Source of the DNA: a virus
DNA: 36,055 bases
Strand: one strand, 5' to 3'
IMG/VR virus record: IMGVR_UViG_3300043468_001857
Coordinates: 1-36,055 of that record
A program made the position numbers and the translations under genes. Shown here piece by piece: positions 31,308-36,055 of this stretch; position 1 is the stretch's first letter; each line of letters opens with the position of its first letter. The notes beneath the pieces are model-generated. The model did not search any database. It saw only the letters and a program-made list of their open reading frames with translations, and had not been told where the DNA came from.

Positions 31308-31823
31308 TTATAAGCTCCGATAATACGGAGAATTTACTTCCGGTTTATCACTTTCATAAAAATACACCAGGACATCTTGTATCCATGTTACGTATTTAGC
31401 ATTCCCGCCATTACGGAAACTAATTCCGCTAGTACTCGCTTCACCCCCAAGGGTATACCTTCTAAAGTCTTCTATGAAGACATAGTCTTCATCGGTGTCA
31501 GCATCCCATAACTTCGCTTTGCCATTTGCCATAAGCTCATGAATATCATATTCGGACATATGGTAAGCAATAAAATTACTGTTATCCCCAAAATGTCCAC
31601 TAGGAATCGCTTTAGAGCTCTTTAGCTGATCTTCATTATACATGAAGATGGTGTCTTTAATTAGGGCCTCATATTGCACTTCGCCAGTGCAATATGTGTG
31701 CATGATAAATTCAAATTTGCATAAGCGGTCTACTGGAGAGACCCAGTGGATCTCACCGAATTCAATTAGAGCAAAGACCTGACTATCACTCAACGGTACC
31801 GTATATCCTATGAAGTTATCCAT
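31308..31823 (-). CDS. Cassette 1 protein, unknown function
   Basis: A 171-residue acidic protein. I start it at the ATG at 31823, which has GAGAGG 7 bp upstream; the frame can be opened five codons earlier but without a ribosome-binding site. Two copies of the motif shared by the array are visible: YTVPLSDSQVFALIEFGEI near the N-terminus and IAYHMSEYDIHELMANGKA in the middle (aromatic, then Leu/Met, Ser, acidic, then IxxLIxxG). The second half carries many Asp and Glu (DADTDEDYVFIEDF). No known family is recognised. It has its own promoter and terminator and is the cassette nearest to the phage genes. Confidence 0.75.
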   Translation of the reverse strand: MDNFIGYTVPLSDSQVFALIEFGEIHWVSPVDRLCKFEFIMHTYCTGEVQYEALIKDTIFMYNEDQLKSSKAIPSGHFGDNSNFIAYHMSEYDIHELMANGKAKLWDADTDEDYVFIEDFRRYTLGGEASTSGISFRNGGNAKYVTWIQDVLVYFYESDKPEVNSPYYRSL

Positions 31824-31836
31824 ATTTTTGCCTCTC

Positions 31837-31852
31837 AATCAATTTTTTGATT
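31837..31852 (-). promoter_or_regulatory. Leader hairpin of cassette 1
   Basis: AATCAA, loop AAAA, TTGATT in the 5' leader, between the -10 box and the Shine-Dalgarno sequence. It stands where cassettes 3-5 have their GAAA-loop hairpin. Confidence 0.55.
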
Positions 31853-31860
31853 ACATATTT

Positions 31861-31889
31861 ATCCTATTGGAGACCTATTTTTTTGTCAA
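31861..31889 (-). promoter_or_regulatory. Promoter of cassette 1
   Basis: Minus strand: TTGACA (31889-31884), 17 bp, TAGGAT (31866-31861). The spacer (AAAAAATAGGTCTCCAA) is identical in cassette 2. An upstream element, ACTGAACTTTTTTAGGTAT on the plus strand (31911-31929), lies 21 bp above the -35 box and recurs in the other cassettes. Confidence 0.85.
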
Positions 31890-31935
31890 CCTATTTTTTG
31901 AATTTTTTCCACTGAACTTTTTTAGGTATTTTTTT

Positions 31936-32111
31936 ATCCTAGGGCTAGATATCCTAGGGGTAATATCCTAGGGCTAGATATCCTAGGGCTAGATATCCTA
32001 GGGGTAATATCCTAGGGCTAGATATCCTAGGGCTAGATATCCTAGGGGTAATATCCTAGGGCTAGATATCCTAGGGGTAATATCCTAGGGCTAGATATCC
32101 TAGGGCTAGAT
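31936..32111. repeat. 14/15-bp palindromic minisatellite, 12 units
   Basis: Twelve units of two kinds, A = ATCCTAGGGCTAGAT (15 bp) and B = ATCCTAGGGGTAAT (14 bp), in the order ABAABAABABAA, followed by a broken unit (ATCCTATAAG). Each holds the palindrome CCTAGG. Cassette 2 has a single TATCCTAGG at the same place, so the array is probably a local expansion of that seed. Confidence 0.95.
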
Positions 32112-32341
32112 ATCCTATAAGAGTCTGGACTACATCCGACTAAGCGGCACTAGTCAAGTCAACCCCAAAGTGCAACTACGTTTAGCTACATCCGACTAAG
32201 CGCAATTAGTCAAGTCAACCCATTGCAAGGCGTAAATGCTTTTGCGGATGCGAACGTGAGCATAGCCTTTGGTGTGGGTGCATGCGCTCCAGACTTTATA
32301 ATCTATACTCTAATCCGGACTTGACTAAGCGGTTATGCTAT
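32112..32341. repeat. Spacer between cassettes 1 and 2
   Basis: Holds two start-type flank repeats (CTGGACTACATCCGACTAAG then CGGCACTAGTCAAGTCAACC, 32123-32164; a shorter copy at 32184-32220), one GCGCTCCAGACTT unit near 32284, and the end motif AATCCGGACTTGACTAAGCG at 32312. No gene is seen in the 550 bp between the two cassette genes. Confidence 0.85.
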
Positions 32342-32365
32342 AAAAAAGACCCCGGGTGGGGCCTT
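32342..32365 (-). terminator. Terminator of cassette 2
   Basis: Minus strand GGCCCC, ACCC, GGGGTC, TTTTTT; almost identical to the cassette 1 terminator. Confidence 0.9.
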
Positions 32366-32373
32366 GGAGAAGG

Positions 32374-32829
32374 CTAGCAATCCTCCTCTATCAACAATTT
32401 CCAACTAGATTTAAAGAAGAAGTATCTGTATTCTTTTGTGTCCAGATAGAATATATCTTCTCCGTATTCGTTCACCGCTAAAGCGAACTCAGTCAGAGGA
32501 TGATATGTCCCGCTTAAACAGACAGTGTCGTCTAGGTACAAGTCGGAAAGTTCCTCTTCGTCAAGTTCCCACCAATCATTGGTGGGTGGTAGTTCAATCA
32601 TTCTTTTATCTATATCTATCATATCCATAGCGTCTTCATAGTTGGCTTGTCTATACCAATACAAGCGGGAGTAAGCTCCCTCCTGCACTTCACATATAGA
32701 CAGATTGTCTATTTCATAGACATTATCTAGCCTAAGGACATCGTCGGTCTTTTCATGTACGTACGTTTCATACATACATAGTTTAATCAACTCAGCTTCG
32801 TCTAAATGAATCCATTCAATCAATGACAT
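32374..32829 (-). CDS. Cassette 2 protein, unknown function
   Basis: A 151-residue, strongly acidic protein. GGAG lies 6 bp before the ATG. Both copies of the shared motif are clear: EWIHLDEAELIKLCMYE at the N-terminus and DWWELDEEELSDLYLDD in the middle. Each is followed by a stretch of predicted strands (LSICEVQEGAYSRLYWYR; EDIFYLDTKEYRYFFF), so the protein looks like two related modules of about 75 residues. Its C-terminus LLIEEDC is nearly repeated by the partial gene at 36032 (LIEEDYQ). No known family is recognised; an acidic DNA-mimic or protein inhibitor is conceivable. Confidence 0.78.
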   Translation of the reverse strand: MSLIEWIHLDEAELIKLCMYETYVHEKTDDVLRLDNVYEIDNLSICEVQEGAYSRLYWYRQANYEDAMDMIDIDKRMIELPPTNDWWELDEEELSDLYLDDTVCLSGTYHPLTEFALAVNEYGEDIFYLDTKEYRYFFFKSSWKLLIEEDC

Positions 32830-32864
32830 AACCTACTCCATTTGTTTTTTTATTGATTACATTT

Positions 32865-32893
32865 ATCCTATTGGAGACCTATTTTTTTGTCAA
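32865..32893 (-). promoter_or_regulatory. Promoter of cassette 2
   Basis: Minus strand: TTGACA (32893-32888), 17 bp, TAGGAT (32870-32865), identical to cassette 1 across the spacer. The upstream element is at 32915-32933. Confidence 0.85.
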
Positions 32894-32933
32894 CCTATTT
32901 TTTGGATTTTTTCCACTGAACTTTTTTAGGTAT

Positions 32934-33330
32934 TTTTTTATCCTAGGTATATCTTATAGCATATTTTATAAGAGTCTGGACTACATCCGACTAAGCGGCA
33001 CTAGTCAAGTCAATCTCAAAGCCCATGTATACGAAGTCTGGATTGCGTCCGACTAAGCGGCACTAGTCAAGTCAACCCCAAAGTCCATGTATACAAGGTC
33101 TGGATTGCGTCCGACTAAGCGGCACTAGTCAAGACGGCACGGATGCGCTCCAGGACTAGACTTAGTGCGCTCCCTTCAGACTCAGACTCAGTGCGTGCGC
33201 TCCAGACCTAGACTCAGTGCGCTCCCTTCAGACCTAGACTCAGTGCGCGCGCTCCAGACCTAGTGCGTGCGCTCCAGATTTAGTGTATGCGCCAGACTTA
33301 AATCCGGACTTGACTAAGCGGTTTTTGTAT
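32934..33330. repeat. Spacer between cassettes 2 and 3
   Basis: Three flank repeats in tandem begin at 32974, 33036 and 33098, exactly 62 bp apart, each with CCGACTAAGCGGCACTAGTC. Then come about seven GCGCTCC-type units of ~20 bp (33141-33300; consensus GCGCTCCAGACTTAGTGCGT) and the end motif CCGGACTTGACTAAGCGG at 33303. No gene is seen in the ~535 bp between the cassette genes. Confidence 0.9.
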
Positions 33331-33356
33331 AAAAAAGCCAGACCCGGAGGTCTGGT
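33331..33356 (-). terminator. Terminator of cassette 3
   Basis: Minus strand ACCAGACC, TCCG, GGTCTGG, C, TTTTTT. Cassettes 3-6 share this stem, distinct from that of cassettes 1-2. Confidence 0.9.
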
Positions 33357-33364
33357 GAGAAGGG

Positions 33365-33817
33365 TTACAGGAATATGGATGCTATCTCCTCATGAGACAG
33401 AATCCAGTATTGACTACCTTGATACAAAATCCACTGAAGAACGTCATGATGACGTTCTTTTACAAATTGCAATTCGACTAAATTGTCCCAATTTGGGGAT
33501 GTTTCGTCGTCCCCAATTATTTCACGTCCGATTTGCTTTTCCCTGTATGAGAGACAATATGATCGGGTATACGCCCACGCATTATTTATCGCGAAGGCAT
33601 CCTGATCAGTCAATTGTATTTGATGGAAATCCCCCAAATGTTGGTATCCTGCTTGTAAAAACCATTTACGTTTTTTCCAGCAGAATTTCATTCGGGAGAA
33701 TGGGAATTCTCCTAATTTCAATAACTGAGTCATTAACTCTTGTCTCTCAGTTAAAAAATAGAAATCGCGCTCGTGATTGCGATTGTGCGGAAAGGGGTTA
33801 AAAAAAATACTAGCCAT
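33365..33817 (-). CDS. Cassette 3 protein, unknown function
   Basis: A 150-residue protein. The GGAG Shine-Dalgarno sequence stands only 3 bp before this ATG, whereas the other cassettes have 6-8 bp, so either the spacing is damaged or a TTG at 33826 is used. One motif copy is in the middle (HQIQLTDQDAFAINNAWAY), and a second, YWILSHEEIASIFL, is the very C-terminus. In cassettes 1, 2 and 5 a copy stands at the N-terminus, so this protein looks permuted or truncated compared with them. The N-terminal third is basic (RMKFCWKKRKW). No family is recognised. Confidence 0.65.
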   Translation of the reverse strand: MASIFFNPFPHNRNHERDFYFLTERQELMTQLLKLGEFPFSRMKFCWKKRKWFLQAGYQHLGDFHQIQLTDQDAFAINNAWAYTRSYCLSYREKQIGREIIGDDETSPNWDNLVELQFVKERHHDVLQWILYQGSQYWILSHEEIASIFL

Positions 33818-33840
33818 ATACTCCAAGTGTTATTAATTTT

Positions 33841-33854
33841 TGGTTTTTCAACCA
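33841..33854 (-). promoter_or_regulatory. 5'-terminal GAAA-tetraloop hairpin, cassette 3
   Basis: On the minus strand UGGUU-GAAA-AACCA starts 7 bases after the -10 box, so it should be the first structure of the mRNA. It is identical in cassettes 4 and 5 while the genes differ. Confidence 0.7.
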
Positions 33855-33861
33855 TATCTGA

Positions 33862-33890
33862 ATATTAAACCCAAAAAAAATTATTGTCAA
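33862..33890 (-). promoter_or_regulatory. Promoter of cassette 3
   Basis: Minus strand: GTAG-TTGACA (33890-33885), 17 bp, TAATAT (33867-33862). The upstream element is at 33912-33930. Confidence 0.85.
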
Positions 33891-33930
33891 CTACTTTTAT
33901 AGCTATTTTTTACTGAACTTTTTTAGGTAT

Positions 33931-34204
33931 ACTTTAATCTAAGTAACAATATTTTAAGAATCTGGACTACATCCGACTAAGCGGAGTTAGTCAAGACGGC
34001 ATAGCTGCGCTATCAAGACTAGATGATTTTGCGGACATAAACGCGCTCCCTTTAAACTCAGATTTAGTGCGTGCGCTCCAGACTCAATGCGTGCGCTCCC
34101 TTCAGACTCAAACTCAATGCGTGCGCTCCAGATTTAGTGCGTGCGCTCCAGATTTAGTGTATGCGCCAGACTTAAATCCGGACTTGACTAAGCGGTTTTT
34201 GTAT
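33931..34204. repeat. Spacer between cassettes 3 and 4
   Basis: One flank repeat (CTGGACTACATCCGACTAAG, from 33962), several GCGCTCC-type units (34048-34170), and the end motif AATCCGGACTTGACTAAGCG at 34175. No gene in ~420 bp; a plus-strand open frame here only translates the repeat. Confidence 0.88.
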
Positions 34205-34230
34205 AAAAAAACCAGACCCGGAGGTCTGGT
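34205..34230 (-). terminator. Terminator of cassette 4
   Basis: Minus strand ACCAGACC, TCCG, GGTCTGGT, TTTTTT. Confidence 0.9.
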
Positions 34231-34240
34231 AAAAGAAATT

Positions 34241-34714
34241 TTAGTATTCTAGCGCGCGAATGGCATCATGCACTAATGGGTCAACTTTTACCCAGGATGG
34301 GTCCTTAAATAAAAGGACAATTCTGTCAGTTTCAGTTTCTATTGATATAGAAACCTTTTTGCTAGTAATATCAACCGGAATGATCTCGTAACGAGATTGC
34401 TTGTTATAAGCCTTGTGGCCCCAGCCTTGCCAGTCTTCCACATGCCATGAGTAAGTCACTCCGGATGGATTCTCCAAGAGAATATATGCGACTGGCTTTT
34501 TCAACCAGTCCGAATAATTAAGTCTTTTAAGAATAAAAAACTCACCCACATGGTGCAGCTCTGTGTAAGCTGCGTTGTTACTCAACAATACTCTGGCATC
34601 GTCTGCCAGAGTAAATTCTTGATAGTCAAAGCCTTTGGTGAAAGTCCCCTTGGCTTCTTTAGCGGAAAAGCCAGATTCTTGAGAGATTGAAATCAATGGT
34701 AAGTAGTAAGTCAT
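34241..34714 (-). CDS. Cassette 4 protein, unknown function
   Basis: A 157-residue protein. The ATG at 34714 is chosen because GGAG lies 8 bp upstream; the frame stays open 15 codons further but into the leader hairpin. It has one recognisable motif copy, QEFTLADDARVLLSNNAAY, and then mostly predicted strands (EFFILKRL; VAYILLENPSGVTYSWHV; KVSISIETETDRIVLLF). It is the most divergent member and the least acidic. No family is recognised. Promoter, leader hairpin and terminator match those of cassettes 3 and 5. Confidence 0.75.
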   Translation of the reverse strand: MTYYLPLISISQESGFSAKEAKGTFTKGFDYQEFTLADDARVLLSNNAAYTELHHVGEFFILKRLNYSDWLKKPVAYILLENPSGVTYSWHVEDWQGWGHKAYNKQSRYEIIPVDITSKKVSISIETETDRIVLLFKDPSWVKVDPLVHDAIRALEY

Positions 34715-34748
34715 TGTATGAACTCCATGTGTTGTGTGTTGTTTTTTT

Positions 34749-34762
34749 TGGTTTTTCAACCA
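34749..34762 (-). promoter_or_regulatory. 5'-terminal GAAA-tetraloop hairpin, cassette 4
   Basis: UGGUU-GAAA-AACCA on the minus strand, 7 bases after the -10 box; same as cassettes 3 and 5. Confidence 0.7.
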
Positions 34763-34769
34763 TGATTAG

Positions 34770-34798
34770 ATAGTAATCCCAAAAAAAATTATTGTCAA
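34770..34798 (-). promoter_or_regulatory. Promoter of cassette 4
   Basis: Minus strand: GTAG-TTGACA (34798-34793), 17 bp, TACTAT (34775-34770). The upstream element (ACCGAACTTTTTTAGGTAT) is at 34820-34838. Confidence 0.85.
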
Positions 34799-34838
34799 CT
34801 ACTTTTATGATTATTTTTTACCGAACTTTTTTAGGTAT

Positions 34839-35137
34839 AAAATAAATATAAGTATTATTCTAGGTCTGGATATTATATAGATATCCGGGTCAATAACAAA
34901 ATCTGGACTACATTCGACTAAGCGGAATTAGTCAAGTCAACCCTAAAATTCATGTATATAAAATCTGGACTACATCCGACTAAGCAACACTAGTCAAAGC
35001 TATGTATTTATGCTATTAAATAAAAATAACTTTTTATCTGTGGGTGCGAACGCGCTCCCTTCAGACTTAATGTATGCGCTCCAGACTCAATGTATGCGCC
35101 AGACTTAAATCCGGACTTGACTAAGCATTTATTGTAT
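34839..35137. repeat. Spacer between cassettes 4 and 5
   Basis: Two flank repeats at 34902 and 34963 (61 bp apart; the second has decayed to CTAAGCAACACTAGTCAAAG), then a few GCGCTCC/ATGTATGCGC units (35048-35105), and the end motif CCGGACTTGACTAAGC at 35111. No gene in ~460 bp. Confidence 0.85.
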
Positions 35138-35165
35138 AAAAAAACCAGACCTGAAAAGGTCTGGT
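35138..35165 (-). terminator. Terminator of cassette 5
   Basis: Minus strand ACCAGACC, TTTTCA, GGTCTGGT, TTTTTT. Confidence 0.9.
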
Positions 35166-35172
35166 GGGAGGT

Positions 35173-35640
35173 TTAACTGTAAAACTCGTCTAATACCTCC
35201 TCTAGCTGTTCGGAATCAAAGTAGTATCTTACACTCTCGGTATCGAGAGTGTAAGTAAACCAATCGAAAGATTCATAACTTGAGTCAAAGTCACTCAAGT
35301 AATAAACTTCATTTTCAATAAGAAGTCCTTTCTGAATCAAAGTTAGAATATCGACATTGTTCAAATGCTGAAAACCGACGGGACTATCGATATTATTGTC
35401 ATCTGTCTTAATTCTCCGTTGTAAACTCTCCACATCTTGAGAGTTTGCCCAATAGATGATAACATTTACATTATCAATATATACATAGGTGTATATACTG
35501 GCAATTTTTTCCATTCTGCTGAATAAAATGGAAATAGAATTGAACTCCGTTAAATCTATATGTCGATATCTTACAAGTTGGAAGATCTCGATTTCATTTA
35601 GTTGAACCCAGACAATGTTCTTGATAGTCGTGTATTTCAT
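35173..35640 (-). CDS. Cassette 5 protein, unknown function
   Basis: A 155-residue acidic protein with GGAG 6 bp before the ATG. The motif is present twice: VWVQLNEIEIFQLVRYRHI near the N-terminus and GFQHLNNVDILTLIQKGLL in the middle. Each is followed by predicted strands rich in Tyr and Ile (IYTYVYIDNVNVIIYW; WFTYTLDTESVRYYF). The layout matches cassette 2 best, and both end in a run of acidic residues. No known family is recognised. Confidence 0.78.
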   Translation of the reverse strand: MKYTTIKNIVWVQLNEIEIFQLVRYRHIDLTEFNSISILFSRMEKIASIYTYVYIDNVNVIIYWANSQDVESLQRRIKTDDNNIDSPVGFQHLNNVDILTLIQKGLLIENEVYYLSDFDSSYESFDWFTYTLDTESVRYYFDSEQLEEVLDEFYS

Positions 35641-35663
35641 AGCTTACTCCATGTGTTGTTTTT

Positions 35664-35677
35664 TGGTTTTTCAACCA
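35664..35677 (-). promoter_or_regulatory. 5'-terminal GAAA-tetraloop hairpin, cassette 5
   Basis: UGGUU-GAAA-AACCA on the minus strand, 7 bases after the -10 box. Confidence 0.7.
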
Positions 35678-35684
35678 TATTTGA

Positions 35685-35713
35685 ATACTAGTCCCAAAAA
35701 TAAATATTGTCAA
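35685..35713 (-). promoter_or_regulatory. Promoter of cassette 5
   Basis: Minus strand: GTAG-TTGACA (35713-35708), 17 bp, TAGTAT (35690-35685). The upstream element has decayed here (35735-35753). Confidence 0.82.
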
Positions 35714-35753
35714 CTACTTTTATAAGAAATTTCTACTTAATTTTATAAAGTAT

Positions 35754-35996
35754 ATTTTATTTTAAGTACTATGCTAGGTCTGGATATTATATAGTCTGGA
35801 CTACATCCGATTAAGCAATATCAATCAAATCAACGCAACTATGCTATCAGAATTGGGGGATTTTACATACATAAACGCATCCCCTTCAGACTTAATGTGT
35901 GCGCTCCAGACTTAATGTGTGCGCTAGACTTAATGTGTGCGCCAGACTTAGTGTGTGCGCCAGACTTGACCGGACTTGACTAAGCACTTATTGTAT
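35754..35996. repeat. Spacer between cassettes 5 and 6
   Basis: One decayed flank repeat (from 35794), four GCGC-type units with AGACTTAATGTGTGCG (35886-35965), and the end motif CCGGACTTGACTAAGC at 35970. No gene is seen. Confidence 0.82.
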
Positions 35997-36024
35997 GAAA
36001 AAACCAGACCTCAAAAGGTCTGGT
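35997..36024 (-). terminator. Terminator of cassette 6
   Basis: Minus strand ACCAGACC, TTTTGA, GGTCTGGT, TTTTTC. Confidence 0.88.
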
Positions 36025-36031
36025 GGGGGAT

Positions 36032-36055
36032 TTATTGGTAATCCTCCTCTATTAA
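36032..36055 (-). CDS. 3' end of the cassette 6 gene (partial)
   Basis: Only the last codons are in the window, reading LIEEDYQ and stop on the minus strand, directly before a cassette-type terminator. The cassette 2 protein ends LLIEEDC, so this is a sixth member and the array continues beyond the window. Confidence 0.7.
   Translation of the reverse strand, partial: LIEEDYQ

Noticed and set aside
33283-33801. 172-codon plus-strand frame over cassette 3
   Set aside because: It begins in spacer repeats and then runs antisense to the cassette 3 gene; that gene has a promoter, ribosome-binding site and terminator, and this frame has none.
34067-34252. 61-codon plus-strand frame
   Set aside because: It only translates the GCGCTCC repeats and the terminator.
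32123-35834. CRISPR array
   Set aside because: Flank repeats are spaced by 62 bp in places, but the intervals are themselves repeated sequence, not unique spacers, and no cas1/cas2 is present.
31248-36055. Integron attC array
   Set aside because: The spacers show inverted motifs, but no GTTRRRY/RYYYAAC core pair and no tyrosine integrase in the window; cassettes also carry their own promoters, unlike typical integron cassettes.

Overview
The window looks like part of a tailed-phage or phage-plasmid genome that infects or resides in a cyanobacterium. The phage signature is an 18.8-kb gene for a tail tape-measure protein that fills half the window, together with a dCTP deaminase, a thymidylate synthase, a ParB/DNA-methyltransferase pair and a small-terminase-like protein. 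The cyanobacterial link is an inference. It rests on two HIP1 sites (GCGATCGC at 27859 and 29156) and on a pterin-binding-domain/ThyA fusion architecture that I associate with cyanobacteria. The DNA is very AT-rich except at 27.6-29.2 kb and in the last 5 kb.

Layout. (1) 1-2.74 kb, plus strand: the end of an unknown gene, a membrane-anchored FtsK-like translocase and a dCTP deaminase (dcd). (2) 2.73-24.26 kb, minus strand, transcribed right to left: a Cas5/Csf3-like RAMP protein, a thymidylate synthase fused to an N-terminal pterin-binding-like domain (translationally coupled to the RAMP gene), the 6256-residue tape-measure protein, and a small membrane protein. (3) 24.27-27.48 kb: a class 3 lipase, a secreted TPR protein, a triple AT-hook protein, and a ParB-like protein translationally coupled to a C5-cytosine DNA methyltransferase. 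(4) 27.5-31.1 kb: small hypothetical genes, three iteron-like repeats, a PLD-like protein and a small-terminase-like HTH protein. (5) 31.1-36.05 kb: a head-to-tail array of five complete and one partial minus-strand gene cassettes. Each complete cassette has its own consensus sigma-70 promoter (always a 17-bp spacer), a 150-171-residue acidic protein and a strong terminator, and the cassettes are separated by conserved repeat-rich spacers.

How the parts may work together. dCTP deaminase makes dUTP, and thymidylate synthase, which keeps the Asn associated with dUMP preference, would turn dUMP into dTMP for AT-rich DNA synthesis. The ParB-like/methyltransferase pair probably modifies phage DNA. 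The tape measure would set a tail of roughly 0.9 micrometre by the usual 1.5 Angstrom per residue rule. It carries an embedded RadC/JAMM-type metalloprotease-like domain bracketed by a 143-bp direct duplication. The strongest candidate for an undescribed system is the cassette array: expression signals and spacers are conserved while the proteins are diversified, yet the proteins share a short repeated motif. Function is not predictable from sequence; host-takeover or anti-defence accessory genes are a reasonable guess only.
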